From: Peribacillus frigoritolerans
GTDB lineage: Bacteria; Bacillota; Bacilli; Bacillales; DSM-1321
Direction of reading: 5' to 3'
Length of the DNA: 64,000 bases
Assembly (NCBI RefSeq): GCF_001636405.1
Contig: NZ_KV440950.1
Span: 2,069,712 to 2,133,711, forward strand
The position numbers and the translations under genes are program-made. The notes beneath the pieces were generated by a model. The model made no database searches. It was not told where the DNA came from and was given only the letters and a program-made list of their open reading frames with translations. Every line of letters starts with the position of its first letter. Within the stretch, counting starts at the first letter, position 1. Of the stretch, positions 40,769 through 51,379 are shown piece by piece.

Positions 40769-41521
40769 ATGCTCCAAAAATGTGAGGGCATTGTCATAAG
40801 GCGAACTGCATATGGAGAAAATAACAAAATCATTACTATATATACCCGTGAGCTAGGGAAAATTGGCGTCATGGCGAGAGGGGCCAGTAAACCTAACAGC
40901 AGGCTTTCTGCCGTCACACAGCTTTTTTGCTCCGGGTATTTTCTTGTAACCACATCAACCGGACTCGGCAGTCTTCAGCAAGGCGAAATGGTCGATTCAC
41001 TCCGTTTCATAAGGGAGGATCTTTTTGCCACCGCTTATGCTTCATATATTGTTGAATTGCTTGATAAAAGCGTCGAGGATAAGAAACCAAATCCATATTT
41101 GTATGAATTGCTTTCGCAAACCTTGCATTACATAAACGAGGAATATGACGCGGAGGTTTTGACATTCATTTTTGAAATGAAGATGCTGCCCGTCAATGGG
41201 ATTAACCCAGTGTTGAATCAGTGTGCCGTATGTGGTGAAACGGAAGGGGAATTCTCCTTCTCGCTTCGGGAAGCGGGCTTTATTTGTCACCGCTGTCTGG
41301 GGAAAGACCCTTATCATTTTAAAATTTCACCTGCAGCCGTCAAATTGCTTCGTGTTTTTTATTATTTAGATTTATCAAGGCTCGGAAACATTTCCGTCAA
41401 GCCTGAAACGAAAAAAGAACTGCGGAAGATCATCGATGCATATTATGAGGAATATTCCGGTCTGCTTTTGAAATCAAAAAAGTTCCTGAAACAGATTGAT
41501 ACGATGAAAGATATGTTTTAG
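40769..41521 (+). CDS. recO: DNA repair protein RecO
   Basis: A recombination mediator that helps load RecA on single-stranded DNA. The 250-residue protein has an N-terminal OB fold ([18 protein letters not shown] split by the family loop), a helical domain, and a zinc finger with C152-x2-C155 and a second CxxC pair about 20 residues later. The ATG follows GGGTGGT. The T-box leader of glyQ follows. Confidence 0.95.
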   Translation: MLQKCEGIVIRRTAYGENNKIITIYTRELGKIGVMARGASKPNSRLSAVTQLFCSGYFLVTTSTGLGSLQQGEMVDSLRFIREDLFATAYASYIVELLDKSVEDKKPNPYLYELLSQTLHYINEEYDAEVLTFIFEMKMLPVNGINPVLNQCAVCGETEGEFSFSLREAGFICHRCLGKDPYHFKISPAAVKLLRVFYYLDLSRLGNISVKPETKKELRKIIDAYYEEYSGLLLKSKKFLKQIDTMKDMF

Positions 41522-41532
41522 GTTCTGACCTA

Positions 41533-41783
41533 TTGACATTCCATGCTAGTTTGTATAAAATTCTAATCATCAAAATAAGAAGATTGCGTTGATGGAAAAG
41601 AGTATCTGTCATTCTCCATAAAAAGCGAACCCGGGACGGTGGAAGCCGGGATATGGATTTACAGGGAAGGGCGTTTCCGGAGCATGTTGCTTTGAAAAGA
41701 GGCCGTTTTGTAAACGGCAATTAGGGTGGAACCGCGGGTATACTCTCGTCCCTATGCATTTCGCATAGGGACGGGAGTTTTTT
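41533..41783 (+). promoter_or_regulatory. glycine T-box leader of glyQ-glyS with promoter and attenuator
   Basis: The promoter is TTGACA (41533-41538), 17 nt, TAAAAT (41556-41561); TATAAA at 15 nt is the alternative. The leader contains the AGAGTA stem I bulge, a glycine specifier GGC at 41670-41672 by alignment with the B. subtilis glyQS leader, and the T-box sequence AGGGTGGAACCGCG (41723-41736). A terminator stem CTCTCGTCCCTATGC with GCATAGGGACGGGAG (41743-41777) is followed by six T. Uncharged tRNA-Gly would stabilise the antiterminator. Confidence 0.95.
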
Positions 41784-41851
41784 GTTTGCCAAAATGTAAT
41801 GGGTTTCCGACCTATAATCTAAAAGCCGTTTAAATAACCTGGAGGTGTACG

Positions 41852-42748
41852 ATGAATATTCAAAATATGATTTTAACGTTACAAAAGCATTGGTCTGAGC
41901 AAGGCTGCATATTGATGAATGCTTATGATGTCGAGAAAGGGGCAGGTACGATGAGCCCATACACGTTCCTGAGAGCCATTGGACCGGAGCCTTGGAGCGT
42001 GGCTTACGTAGAGCCTTCCCGCCGTCCGGCTGACGGTCGTTATGGTGAGAACCCTAATCGACTGTATCAGCATCATCAGTTCCAAGTGATCATGAAGCCG
42101 TCGCCTGACAATATCCAAGAGTTGTATTTGGATTCATTACGTGCTTTAGGGATAAATCCGCTCGAGCATGATATTCGCTTTGTGGAGGACAATTGGGAAA
42201 ATCCATCTCTAGGGTGTGCCGGACTCGGTTGGGAAGTGTGGCTTGATGGAATGGAAATCACCCAATTTACATATTTCCAACAGGTGGGCGGCCTTGAGTG
42301 TAAACCGGTTTCCGTGGAAATTACATACGGGATCGAACGTCTCGCCTCTTACATTCAAGATAAGGAAAACGTATTTGACCTAGAATGGACAGATGGATTC
42401 ACTGTTCGCGATATATTTGGTCAGCCGGAATACGAACATTCGAAATATACGTTCGAAACCTCCGACCTTGACATGCTGTTTCAGCTTTTCACGATGTATG
42501 AAAAGGAAGCGCATCGACAAATGGAAGAAGGACTTGTACATCCTGCATATGATTATGTTTTGAAATGTTCCCATACATTTAACCTTTTGGATGCCAAAGG
42601 TGCCATCTCGGTGACGGAAAGAACGGGTTATATTGCCCGGTGCCGTAACTTAGCGCGTAAGGTTGCCAAAACCTTCTATGAAGAGCGGGAAAAATTAGGC
42701 TTCCCGATCCTGAAAGTGAAAGGGGAGAATACAAATGAGCAAGCGTGA
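41852..42748 (+). CDS. glyQ: glycine--tRNA ligase subunit alpha
   Basis: The catalytic subunit of the tetrameric glycyl-tRNA synthetase. The 298-residue protein shows the family core [17 protein letters not shown] and [13 protein letters not shown] [12 protein letters not shown]. The ATG follows GGAGGTG. It is expressed from the T-box leader and overlaps glyS by 14 bp. Confidence 0.97.
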   Translation: MNIQNMILTLQKHWSEQGCILMNAYDVEKGAGTMSPYTFLRAIGPEPWSVAYVEPSRRPADGRYGENPNRLYQHHQFQVIMKPSPDNIQELYLDSLRALGINPLEHDIRFVEDNWENPSLGCAGLGWEVWLDGMEITQFTYFQQVGGLECKPVSVEITYGIERLASYIQDKENVFDLEWTDGFTVRDIFGQPEYEHSKYTFETSDLDMLFQLFTMYEKEAHRQMEEGLVHPAYDYVLKCSHTFNLLDAKGAISVTERTGYIARCRNLARKVAKTFYEEREKLGFPILKVKGENTNEQA

Positions 42749-44804
42749 TTTGTTATTGGAGATTGGATTGGAAGAGCTGCCTGCCCGTTTTGTGACAGCA
42801 TCAATGAAACAGTTGTCAGATAAAGTGCAGAAATGGCTAACGGAAAAAGCGATAGAATTCGGGACGGTTGAAGCTTTTTCCACACCAAGACGTTTGGCCG
42901 TATTGGTGAAGGACGTGGAAGAATCCCAAAAGGATATCGAAGAAGAGGCAAAAGGTCCGGCCAAAAAAATCGCGTTGGACAGTGAAGGCAACTGGTCTAA
43001 AGCAGCATTGGGATTCGTCAGGGGTCAAGGCATGACTTCAGAGGACATTTATTTTAAAGAACTCAAGGGTGTGGAATATGTCCATGTGAATAAATTCATA
43101 AAAGGACAGCAGACCGTTCAGCTTTTATCTGAGCTTGGTGAAATCATCAGCGGCATGACGTTCCCGAAAAATATGCGCTGGGCCAATCAGGAGCTTCGCT
43201 TCGTCCGTCCGATTAAATGGCTGATTGCCTTATTTGGCAATGAAATAGTGCCATTCAGCATTGCTGATGTGGAAACGGGCCGTGAAACAAAAGGACATCG
43301 TTTCTTAGGCAATAGCGCCATCATCGAGCAGCCGGAACGGTACGAAGATACGCTGACAGAACAATTTGTAATGGCAGATCCAGATAAACGCCGGCAAGTA
43401 ATATTGGATCAGATTAAAGAGCTTGAGCAGGAGAAAGGCTGGATCATCCCTGTCGATGAAGATCTGCTTGAAGAGGTAAATAATTTGGTAGAGTATCCAA
43501 CGGTGTTATTTGGACATTTTGAAGAAGAATTCCTTGAGCTTCCTGCTGAGGTACTTATCACATCAATGAAGGAACACCAACGTTATTTCCCTGTTAAAGA
43601 TCAGGAAGGGAACCTGCTTGCTTACTTTGTAACCGTGCGCAACGGCGATGACCGCCATTTGGATAAGGTTTCTAAAGGTAATGAAAAAGTATTGCGTGCC
43701 CGCTTATCGGATGCAGCATTTTTCTATAAAGAAGATCAGAAAAAAGAGATTTCGGATGCTTTGAAAAAGCTTGACAGCATCGTTTATCATGAAGAAATCG
43801 GTACATTGGCCGAGAAAACTGCCCGGGTAACTGAAGTGACCGGTGCTCTTGCGGATGCTTTGAATTTAAAGGCGGAAAAAGAAATGGCGCTTCGTACAGC
43901 GGCAATTGCCAAGTTCGATTTGGTAAGTAATATGGTTTATGAATTCCCTGAATTGCAAGGGTATATGGGTGAAAAATATGCTCTCTTAAAAGGGGAAGCC
44001 AAAGAAGTGGCCGCGGCTATCAATGAACATTATATGCCAAGGCATGCGGATGATGATGTACCGCCTTCAGTCATTGGCGCGGTTGTGAGTTTGGCTGAAA
44101 AAATTGATACTTTGTCTTCGTTCTTCGCTATTGGCGTCATTCCGACAGGTTCCCAGGATCCTTACGCATTAAGAAGGCAGGCGAGCGGTGTCGTCCAAAT
44201 TCTAGCTGAGAAGAAATGGAATATTTCATTAGAGGAGCTTATTGTTTTAGGTCTTAAAGGACCGGAATCAAAAGGTATCTTAAAACGTGATCTTGAAGAA
44301 GTTAAAGCGGATATGTTCACATTCTTTAAAGCACGTGTCAAACACATGCTTCAAGAACAGCAAATCCGTTACGATTTGATTGACGCAGTTTTGTTCAATG
44401 AAATCGGTTATATCCACTCAATCGTGGAACGTGCACATGTATTGGATGCGAAAAAAGAAGAAGCAGGCTTTAAGGAAAGCCTGGAAGCTTTAAGCCGGGT
44501 CATGAACATTGCCGTAAAATGTGACAATCAGGTGACAGTCGACCCTGCTGCCTTTGAAAATGATCAAGAAAATGCGTTATATGTAAAATATCAAAAAGTG
44601 GCAATGCGTTATATGGAATCTAAAGATGAGAATGAGCGGTTTGAAGAGCTTGTTTCGCTTCAATCGGAAATAGAGTCATATTTCGAGAATACAATGGTCA
44701 TGGCAGAGGATGAAGCAATCCGCAACAACCGTTTATCCTTAATGAAGGAAATCAGTGATTTGGTTGCAGGTTTTGCTGCCATGAATAAAATCATCCTTAC
44801 ATGA
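42735..44804 (+). CDS. glyS: glycine--tRNA ligase subunit beta
   Basis: The 689-residue tRNA-binding beta subunit. It begins [14 protein letters not shown], contains the HD-like region with [14 protein letters not shown] and [10 protein letters not shown], and ends with an anticodon-binding helical domain. The ATG follows AAAGGGGAG inside the end of glyQ. A hairpin follows. Confidence 0.97.
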   Translation: MSKRDLLLEIGLEELPARFVTASMKQLSDKVQKWLTEKAIEFGTVEAFSTPRRLAVLVKDVEESQKDIEEEAKGPAKKIALDSEGNWSKAALGFVRGQGMTSEDIYFKELKGVEYVHVNKFIKGQQTVQLLSELGEIISGMTFPKNMRWANQELRFVRPIKWLIALFGNEIVPFSIADVETGRETKGHRFLGNSAIIEQPERYEDTLTEQFVMADPDKRRQVILDQIKELEQEKGWIIPVDEDLLEEVNNLVEYPTVLFGHFEEEFLELPAEVLITSMKEHQRYFPVKDQEGNLLAYFVTVRNGDDRHLDKVSKGNEKVLRARLSDAAFFYKEDQKKEISDALKKLDSIVYHEEIGTLAEKTARVTEVTGALADALNLKAEKEMALRTAAIAKFDLVSNMVYEFPELQGYMGEKYALLKGEAKEVAAAINEHYMPRHADDDVPPSVIGAVVSLAEKIDTLSSFFAIGVIPTGSQDPYALRRQASGVVQILAEKKWNISLEELIVLGLKGPESKGILKRDLEEVKADMFTFFKARVKHMLQEQQIRYDLIDAVLFNEIGYIHSIVERAHVLDAKKEEAGFKESLEALSRVMNIAVKCDNQVTVDPAAFENDQENALYVKYQKVAMRYMESKDENERFEELVSLQSEIESYFENTMVMAEDEAIRNNRLSLMKEISDLVAGFAAMNKIILT

Positions 44805-44820
44805 TCGAAAGGATGTATGG

Positions 44821-44855
44821 AATCGGAAACCCTTTGAATATGGGTTTCCGATTTC
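44821..44855 (+). terminator. terminator after glyS
   Basis: AATCGGAAACCC (44821-44832) pairs perfectly with GGGTTTCCGATT (44842-44853); the following T run is short. Confidence 0.75.
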
Positions 44856-44965
44856 TTAAAAAGATAAATGGTCAATAAATAGGACAAAAATGCCCTAATT
44901 AAATTATTTAGTATATAATTATTAAATGAATAACTTTTGTTACTTTACTCTGCGAAAGCAGTGGG

Positions 44966-45604
44966 GTGGTGATTATAATCCAATTGAATAAGCGTCAGGA
45001 ACAAATTTTACAAATTGTAAAAGAAAACGGACCGATTACTGGAGAACATATTGCGGATAGATTGAACCTTACCAGGGCGACACTTCGCCCGGATTTAGCG
45101 ATTTTAACGATGGCAGGTTTTCTTGATGCCCGGCCCAGAGTGGGGTATTTCTATACAGGCAGGTCAGGGACACAGCTTTTGACAGATAGCCTTAACCATC
45201 TTTATGTACGGGACTACCAATCGATACCTGTCGTCGTTGACGAGGGCATTTCCGTATACGATGCAATCGTCATGATGTTTTTAGAAGATGTCGGAACAAT
45301 GTTCGTCGTCGATAAGCATGCATTGCTTGTTGGTGTCTTATCAAGGAAAGACTTATTGCGTGCGAGTATTGGGAAACAAGAGCTTAACTCCATTCCAGTC
45401 AATATCATCATGACTAGGATGCCCAATATTACAATGTGTTCAAAAGAAGACCTTTTGATTGATGTTGCCAAAAAACTGATTGATAAACAAATCGACTCAT
45501 TACCGGTCGTCAAAGACACAGAAAAGGGCTATGAAGTAATTGGAAGGATTACAAAAACCAATATTACGAAAGCATTCGTAGCTTTGGCTGATGAAGGCTA
45601 TTAG
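44966..45604 (+). CDS. ccpN: transcriptional repressor CcpN (HTH plus CBS pair)
   Basis: A repressor of gluconeogenic genes (gapB, pckA) in B. subtilis. The 212-residue protein has an N-terminal helix-turn-helix ([20 protein letters not shown]) and two CBS domains (about 80-205). The start is uncertain: GTG at 44966 or 44969 gives the family length, but the GGTGGTGAT stretch could instead serve a TTG at 44984, giving 206 residues. It is cotranscribed with ppsR, as in B. subtilis, where CcpN and YqfL act together. Confidence 0.9.
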   Translation: MVIIIQLNKRQEQILQIVKENGPITGEHIADRLNLTRATLRPDLAILTMAGFLDARPRVGYFYTGRSGTQLLTDSLNHLYVRDYQSIPVVVDEGISVYDAIVMMFLEDVGTMFVVDKHALLVGVLSRKDLLRASIGKQELNSIPVNIIMTRMPNITMCSKEDLLIDVAKKLIDKQIDSLPVVKDTEKGYEVIGRITKTNITKAFVALADEGY

Positions 45605-45632
45605 GGGGCTTGCAAAAGGAATGACGGAGAAT

Positions 45633-46442
45633 ATGAACGGTTCTATTATATATGTTGTATCGGATTCAGTAGGGGAAACAGCGGAATTGGTCACAAAAGC
45701 CGCTGCAAGCCAGTTCTCGGGATCTGCTTTTTCCATAAAGAGAATTCCGTATATTGAAGATGAACAAAACGTGGATGAAGTGATATCACTGGCTAAGTTG
45801 GATGGGGCGATCATTGCTTATACTCTGGTGAAGCCAGCAATTAGAGCGTATATGAAGGCACAGGTCGAGAAAGAAAACCTGGCTGCTTATGACATTTTAG
45901 GGCCGCTCATGGACATCCTTCAGGAAAGGGCTCCAAAAGGTCCGCTTAATGAACCTGGTCTGGTAAGAAAGCTGGATGATGACTATTTCAAGCGTGTGGA
46001 AGCAATTGAATTTGCTGTAAAATATGATGATGGACGTGACCCTCGCGGCATTTTACGTGCAGATATCGTCCTTGTGGGTGTTTCACGCACTTCCAAAACG
46101 CCATTATCACAATATTTAGCCCACAAACGCTATAAAGTGGCGAACGTACCTTTAGTGCCTGAAGTGGAACCGCCAGAAGAGCTGTTCCTGGTACCTCCTG
46201 AAAAATGCATTGGTTTAAAGATCAGCCCGGAAAAGCTGAACCATATTCGTAAAGAACGATTAAAGTCACTTGGGCTCAATGATCATGCCATTTACGCAAA
46301 TGTGGAGCGCATAAAAGAAGAATTGACATACTTTGATAAAATCATATCAAGGCTGAATTGTCCTATCATTGATGTAACCAATAAAGCTGTTGAAGAGACA
46401 GCCAATTTAATCATCAATATCCTTCAAAACAAAAACCGTTGA
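45633..46442 (+). CDS. ppsR: pyruvate, phosphate dikinase regulatory protein (PEP synthetase regulator family)
   Basis: A DUF299-type bifunctional kinase/pyrophosphorylase, named YqfL in B. subtilis. The 269-residue protein has [14 protein letters not shown] at the N-terminus and the P-loop [11 protein letters not shown]. The family switches PPDK or PEP synthase by threonine phosphorylation; in B. subtilis YqfL modulates CcpN. The ATG at 45633 gives the family N-terminus; an ATG at 45621, behind AGGGGG, is an alternative that adds four residues. Confidence 0.88.
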   Translation: MNGSIIYVVSDSVGETAELVTKAAASQFSGSAFSIKRIPYIEDEQNVDEVISLAKLDGAIIAYTLVKPAIRAYMKAQVEKENLAAYDILGPLMDILQERAPKGPLNEPGLVRKLDDDYFKRVEAIEFAVKYDDGRDPRGILRADIVLVGVSRTSKTPLSQYLAHKRYKVANVPLVPEVEPPEELFLVPPEKCIGLKISPEKLNHIRKERLKSLGLNDHAIYANVERIKEELTYFDKIISRLNCPIIDVTNKAVEETANLIINILQNKNR

Positions 46443-46462
46443 TCCTTAAATTAAGGCAAATC

Positions 46463-46502
46463 AAAATGTGAGCTAGACACTCTATGTGTCAGCTCACATT
46501 TT
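46463..46502 (+). terminator. terminator-like hairpin after ppsR
   Basis: AAAATGTGAGCT and AGCTCACATTTT close an inner GACAC/GTGTC stem with one bulged A, giving 17 bp in all. The T run is only four bases. Confidence 0.7.
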
Positions 46503-46926
46503 AATGCCAAGGTCAAATAAGGGATTAATAAGAATAAATTCAAAATAATTACATAAAATTCCTCTTAGTTTCCACGTGCAAATCCATTGATTTGCATGAA
46601 AACACATTCGGGATTTAAATGTTGGCATCTTCTAATTAAATAGACTATAATAAAAAATTGTGAGAAAAAAGTAATCTTAAGGTTTAGACTTAATTAATAA
46701 GGAATAAACTAAAGGTTAATGAGATGTCAAGGTTTTTATCATAAAAATAATTCGACATGTTCCGTATAATTCAGGAAGGGCTGGTCTTTTTCAAGGCAAA
46801 TGAGGTGCTTTCACTTGCATAAACAGGTATTCTTTGAAGGATAATGTTTGCTCTTTTAGAGGGAACGCTCTGAATCATGCTGGAAATTCACCATATCTTC
46901 ATAAAGTTTAGGGGAGAAAAAGGATT
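46503..46926 (+). promoter_or_regulatory. AT-rich intergenic region with promoter for yqxD-dnaG-sigA
   Basis: No gene is evident. TTGGCA (46622-46627), 18 nt, TATAAT (46646-46651) is a good sigma-A promoter. A second TATAAT at 46765-46770 lacks a -35. The leader from the first promoter to yqxD is about 270 nt. In B. subtilis the sigA operon has several promoters, so more than one start is plausible. Confidence 0.55.
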
Positions 46927-47409
46927 ATGCAGAAAGATGTAGAATTAGAAGGTATGAATAATAAACCTACGATACACGTCGATGCCGATGCATGCCCGGT
47001 GAAAGACGAAATCCTTCATTGTGCAAGTTTGCACGAAATTGAAGTCTGTTTTGTTGCATCATATAAAAATATGATGAATAACCCTGAAGGTAAATGGGTA
47101 TATGTCGATGCAGACAAAGAAGCGGCAGATCTTTATATAGTAAACTCAGTAAAAAAGGGTGATATTGTCGTTACTGCAGATATTGGTTTGGCTGGGACAC
47201 TGCTTCCTAAAAACGTTTATGTCCTTTCGCCAAGGGGAAAAGAATACACGGAAGAGAATATTTTCATGCTCTTGGATATGCGTTATCAGTCGGCGAAACT
47301 CCGCAGGCAGGGTAAGCATACGAAAGGGCCGAAAGCATTCACAAAGGAAGATCGTGCATGTTTTACAAATAAACTCATGAAAACATTGTCGAACTTTGCA
47401 GGGAATTAG
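46927..47409 (+). CDS. yqxD: YaiI/YqxD family protein (DUF188)
   Basis: A 160-residue NYN-like/PIN-related protein with conserved acidic residues in HVDADACPVKDE and TADIGLAG, and the basic tail KLRRQGKHTKGPKAFTKEDR. The family is widespread and its function unknown; the fold suggests a nuclease. The ATG follows AAAAAGGA. It precedes dnaG, as in B. subtilis where yqxD is part of the sigA operon. Confidence 0.9.
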   Translation: MQKDVELEGMNNKPTIHVDADACPVKDEILHCASLHEIEVCFVASYKNMMNNPEGKWVYVDADKEAADLYIVNSVKKGDIVVTADIGLAGTLLPKNVYVLSPRGKEYTEENIFMLLDMRYQSAKLRRQGKHTKGPKAFTKEDRACFTNKLMKTLSNFAGN

Positions 47410-47457
47410 GAAACAGTATCGAATAAGAAACTATCACCAATATTGCAAGGTGGAAAA

Positions 47458-49266
47458 ATGATAAATGGCCGTATAGAAGATGAGAAAATTAATCAAATTC
47501 GTGAAGCTGTTGACATTGTTGATTTAATTGGGGAGTATGTCCAGCTGAAGAAGCAGGGGCGCAATTACTTTGGCCTATGTCCTTTTCATGGTGAAAACTC
47601 GCCCTCGTTTTCCGTTTCAACGGAAAAACAAATCTTTCACTGTTTCGGTTGCGGGGCAGGCGGAAATATTTTTACCTTCTTAATGGATATAGAAGGCTAC
47701 AGCTTTGTGGAATCTGCAAAAGTTTTAGCTGAAAAAGGAAATGTTCCTTTGGAAGTTGAAATCAATAAGGATTCCAAGCGTTCCAACATGCCGGCAGGCG
47801 CTCAGCAAATGATTGAAGCCCATGACCTGCTGAGGAAGTTTTATCATCATCTCCTCGTTAATACGAAAGAGGGGCAGGATGCTCTTGAATATTTACTTAA
47901 ACGAGGGTTTACTGAAGAGACGATAGAAAAGTTCCAAATTGGCTACTCTTTGGATTCATGGGACTTCGTTTCCAAGTTTCTTTTAAAACGCGGGTTTCCA
48001 GCGGAATACATGGAGCAGGCAGGGCTTATTATTTTCAGGGAAAAAGACGAGTCATATTTTGACCGTTTCAGAAATAGAGTCATGTTTCCAATTATGGATC
48101 ATCAAGGAAATACGATTGCGTTTTCAGGAAGAGCGATGGGGGACGATGAGCCCAAATATTTGAATAGTCCTGAAACGCCAATCTTTAATAAAAGTAAAAC
48201 TTTATATAATTTCCATCATGCAAGACCGCACATACGAAAGAAAGAACAAGCAGTCATTTTTGAAGGCTTTGCCGATTGCATTTCAGCAGTTGGCGCAGGT
48301 GTGGAGAATGCGGTCGCTACAATGGGCACTGCCCTGACGGACCAGCATATCCAGCTTTTAAAAAGAAATACTGACCAGATACTTATTTGCTACGATTCGG
48401 ACTCAGCGGGATTGAACGCTGCCAATCGTGCAGTCAATATGTTACAGGACCATGAGTTTTCCGTGAAAGTCGCTCTCATGCCTGATAACCTGGACCCCGA
48501 TGACTACATAAAGGAATTCGGTGAAAAAAGCTTTGTTTCTGAAGTAATAGGGGCCAGTTTAACCTACATGGCATTCAAAATGCATTATTTGCGTCGAGGG
48601 AAAAATGTAAATAATGAAGGAGATCGAATTCAATATATCGAAGAAGTCCTTAAAGAAATTTCGCGATTGCCCAATGCAGTGGAGAGGGATCATTATCTCC
48701 GGCAGCTATCCTCTGAATTTTCCCTTTCATTGGATGCGCTGGAACAGCAGCAGCGTCAGGTGTTCTTTACGGAACGCAAGAAGGGGACATTGCCGCAGCC
48801 AGCAGCCCAAAAGAAAATGGCCCTGCAATATGAGCATAAGTTAAAACCTGCTCACCATAATGCTGAAACGAAGTTGATTGCCCATATGCTGAAAAGCAGG
48901 GATATGACTTTCAAAATTCAGCAGTTGCTTGGGCAAACGGTCTTTCATGTAGATGAACATCAGGCAATCATCACCTATTTATATGCGTTCTATGAAGATG
49001 GACACGAACCGGATACAAGCTTTTTCCTTACTTATTTACCGGATCCAAACTTGAGAAGGATCGTTTCGGAAATAGAAATGATGTCAGTGAATGAGGAAGT
49101 TACCGATAAAGAACTGACCGATTGTATAAATCAAGTGTTGAAATATGAAAAGTTGTTAAAGATAAAAGAAAAACAAGTTGAAGAAAAAGATGCAGTTAGA
49201 CGAAGTGATTATGTCACTGCTGCACAAATTGCCATGGAAATCATTAAATTGCGTAAAATGTTGTAG
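47458..49266 (+). CDS. dnaG: DNA primase
   Basis: Makes RNA primers at the replication fork. The 602-residue protein has an N-terminal CHC2 zinc domain (C41, H44, C62, C65), the RNA-polymerase core with TOPRIM motif FEGFADCISA and CYDSDSAG, and a C-terminal helicase-binding domain. The ATG at 47458 follows CAAGGTGG; the frame extends five codons upstream through that site. It is second in the yqxD-dnaG-sigA macromolecular synthesis operon. Confidence 0.97.
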   Translation: MINGRIEDEKINQIREAVDIVDLIGEYVQLKKQGRNYFGLCPFHGENSPSFSVSTEKQIFHCFGCGAGGNIFTFLMDIEGYSFVESAKVLAEKGNVPLEVEINKDSKRSNMPAGAQQMIEAHDLLRKFYHHLLVNTKEGQDALEYLLKRGFTEETIEKFQIGYSLDSWDFVSKFLLKRGFPAEYMEQAGLIIFREKDESYFDRFRNRVMFPIMDHQGNTIAFSGRAMGDDEPKYLNSPETPIFNKSKTLYNFHHARPHIRKKEQAVIFEGFADCISAVGAGVENAVATMGTALTDQHIQLLKRNTDQILICYDSDSAGLNAANRAVNMLQDHEFSVKVALMPDNLDPDDYIKEFGEKSFVSEVIGASLTYMAFKMHYLRRGKNVNNEGDRIQYIEEVLKEISRLPNAVERDHYLRQLSSEFSLSLDALEQQQRQVFFTERKKGTLPQPAAQKKMALQYEHKLKPAHHNAETKLIAHMLKSRDMTFKIQQLLGQTVFHVDEHQAIITYLYAFYEDGHEPDTSFFLTYLPDPNLRRIVSEIEMMSVNEEVTDKELTDCINQVLKYEKLLKIKEKQVEEKDAVRRSDYVTAAQIAMEIIKLRKML

Positions 49267-49301
49267 TCGTTTAGGTGTAAGTCCTGGAAGGAGGGGAACT
49301 A

Positions 49302-50435
49302 ATGGCTGAAAAACCAGCACGTTCCAAACAAGTTGATAATGAATTTAGCCTTGAACAGGTGAAAGAAAAACTACTAGAGCTAGGTAAAAAACGAGGCTCT
49401 TTGACTTTAGAAAAAATCGCTGAAATGATTGGCGGTTTTGAGTTGGATTCCGATCAAATGGATGAGTTCTATGAGGTGTTAGCAGAAAACGGCGTCGAAA
49501 TACTCACTGATGGTGAGGAAGACGAAGATGAAGATGATCCAGATGAGAAGAAACTTGCAAAAGAAGAAGAGTTTGACTTAAATGATTTAAGTGTTCCTCC
49601 TGGCGTGAAAATTAATGACCCAGTACGCATGTATTTAAAGGAAATTGGCCGGGTCGACCTTTTATCGGCAGAAGAGGAAATCTCTTTGGCGACGAGAATT
49701 GAAGATGGAGATGAAGAAGCGAAACGCCGTTTGGCAGAAGCTAACCTACGTCTTGTTGTCAGTATCGCCAAGCGTTATGTCGGACGCGGAATGCTTTTCC
49801 TTGATTTGATTCAGGAAGGTAATATGGGACTTATCAAAGCTGTGGAAAAATTTGATTACCGCAAGGGATTCAAATTCAGTACGTATGCAACATGGTGGAT
49901 TCGCCAAGCGATAACCCGTGCCATTGCCGACCAAGCAAGAACGATCCGGATACCGGTGCATATGGTGGAAACCATCAATAAATTGATTCGTGTCCAAAGA
50001 CAGCTTCTTCAGGATTTAGGACGTGAACCTTCACCGGAAGAAATTGCGGAGGACATGGACCTGACTCCCGAAAAAGTTCGTGAAATCTTGAAAATAGCTC
50101 AGGAGCCTGTTTCATTGGAAACGCCAATAGGTGAAGAAGACGATTCACATTTAGGTGATTTCATTGAAGATCAGGATGCGACTTCCCCATCGGAGCATGC
50201 AGCATATGAACTATTGAAAGAACAGCTTGAAGACGTATTGGATACTCTTACTGACCGTGAAGAGAACGTCTTGAGACTCCGCTTTGGACTTGATGATGGC
50301 CGTACCCGTACACTTGAAGAGGTAGGTAAAGTGTTTGGGGTCACCCGCGAGCGTATCCGTCAAATCGAAGCGAAGGCGCTGCGTAAACTGAGACATCCAA
50401 GCCGAAGCAAACGATTGAAAGATTTCCTTGAATAG
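49302..50435 (+). CDS. sigA: RNA polymerase primary sigma factor SigA
   Basis: The housekeeping sigma factor. The 377-residue protein has an acidic region 1.1 (about 1-95), region 1.2 [12 protein letters not shown], regions 2.1-2.4 with [15 protein letters not shown], region 3, and region 4.2 helix-turn-helix [19 protein letters not shown]. The ATG follows GGAAGGAGGGG. It is followed by a terminator. Confidence 0.98.
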   Translation: MAEKPARSKQVDNEFSLEQVKEKLLELGKKRGSLTLEKIAEMIGGFELDSDQMDEFYEVLAENGVEILTDGEEDEDEDDPDEKKLAKEEEFDLNDLSVPPGVKINDPVRMYLKEIGRVDLLSAEEEISLATRIEDGDEEAKRRLAEANLRLVVSIAKRYVGRGMLFLDLIQEGNMGLIKAVEKFDYRKGFKFSTYATWWIRQAITRAIADQARTIRIPVHMVETINKLIRVQRQLLQDLGREPSPEEIAEDMDLTPEKVREILKIAQEPVSLETPIGEEDDSHLGDFIEDQDATSPSEHAAYELLKEQLEDVLDTLTDREENVLRLRFGLDDGRTRTLEEVGKVFGVTRERIRQIEAKALRKLRHPSRSKRLKDFLE

Positions 50436-50451
50436 AATATATGCCCTTAAC

Positions 50452-50496
50452 AGAGCCCTCTTTGAATGCCCAGCGTTCGGGAGCGGCTCTTTTTTT
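50452..50496 (+). terminator. terminator after sigA
   Basis: AGAGCC (50452-50457) pairs with GGCTCT (50485-50490), with an inner GAATGC/GCGTTC stem, followed by six or seven T. Confidence 0.78.
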
Positions 50497-50613
50497 CAAT
50501 TCCGATGTAAAAAAATCCTAATCAGGACAATAGTTATCCATTTTTCCATATAACGGAAAAAGATTTAAAAGCTAAGCCGTTAAAAAGGAGTTCATCATGA
50601 GGATGTGAGATTC

Positions 50614-51144
50614 ATGGATGAAATGAGAAAGAAAATCATCATTCAAGAAATAAACTCTTGGAAGGAAAGTCGTATGCTTCCGGAGCAATATTGTAATTAC
50701 CTGCTTGCATTATACGGTCAAGGCGAACTGCCGCCATCAAAATCGAATGAAACCGCGAGCAAAAAAAACGACATCTTTTTCGGGGTGTTGATTGGAACTT
50801 TTTTTGCATTTATTGTATTTTTGAATTATTTTACTGAAATAACCATAAGAATGCAAATGCTTATGACAACAATTTCAATACTTGTCTTTGGGCTGGCAGT
50901 CCGCCGCTTAAAAGGCAGGAAAATCATTTTTCAGATGGCGTTGATGGGGATGGTACTATCATTGCTTTTATTAACAGTCAGTTTGGCGGAATTCATGGCA
51001 CCCGGCAAAGCGGGTATCCTTTATATTTTCTTATTCATTAATTGCGGATTCTGGATTTTATTGGGCTATAAGCTGAAGCTGCTCCATTTTTCCATAGTGG
51101 GAAGCTTTGGAGCACTGGTCACTCTTTACTTTTTAATATTATAA
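50614..51144 (+). CDS. unrecognised multi-span membrane protein between sigA and cccA
   Basis: A 176-residue protein with a soluble N-terminus of about 55 residues (EINSWKESRMLPEQYCNYLLALYGQG, split here by nothing but shown in part: WKESRMLPEQYCNYLLALYG) and about five hydrophobic segments from residue 55 on. I do not recognise a named family. The ATG at 50614 follows AGGATGTGAG; a GTG at 50605 is in frame but lies within that site. It has no close partner gene and lies between the sigA terminator and cccA. The frame is uninterrupted with neighbour-like composition, so it is very likely real. Confidence 0.78.
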   Translation: MDEMRKKIIIQEINSWKESRMLPEQYCNYLLALYGQGELPPSKSNETASKKNDIFFGVLIGTFFAFIVFLNYFTEITIRMQMLMTTISILVFGLAVRRLKGRKIIFQMALMGMVLSLLLLTVSLAEFMAPGKAGILYIFLFINCGFWILLGYKLKLLHFSIVGSFGALVTLYFLIL

Positions 51145-51239
51145 TTCAAGGAAATTCCAGCGGTTTTAAATAATGATTTTTGGGTATTATGAAACATATG
51201 TAAGAAAAAGTAAAATTGTTTGGAAATATACATAAGTTT

Positions 51240-51267
51240 TTGACAATTTTAAGAAATTATATAATAT
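51240..51267 (+). promoter_or_regulatory. candidate cccA promoter
   Basis: TTGACA (51240-51245) with TAATAT (51262-51267) at 16 nt; TATAAT at 51260 overlaps at a short 14-nt spacing. A second TATAAT at 51330-51335 lacks a -35 box. Confidence 0.5.
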
Positions 51268-51282
51268 CTTCTATTTTTGGGC

Positions 51283-51310
51283 TTTTACTTGAAACTCTTT
51301 TCAAGTAAAA
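51283..51310 (+). promoter_or_regulatory. inverted repeat upstream of cccA
   Basis: TTTTACTTGAA and TTCAAGTAAAA form an 11-bp perfect inverted repeat with a short loop, 70-97 bases before cccA and between two promoter-like stretches. It could be an operator or an RNA hairpin; no T run follows. Confidence 0.6.
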
Positions 51311-51379
51311 TAATATATAGCTGTTTGTATATAATATTAAATATGGTAAGTTTAGGTTCTACATAGGGGAGGAAATACT

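Noticed and set aside
46503..46926. Possible small RNA or riboswitch in the long sigA-operon leader
   Set aside because: No known core motif or strong structure apart from the ppsR terminator could be recognised; the region is mostly AT-rich.
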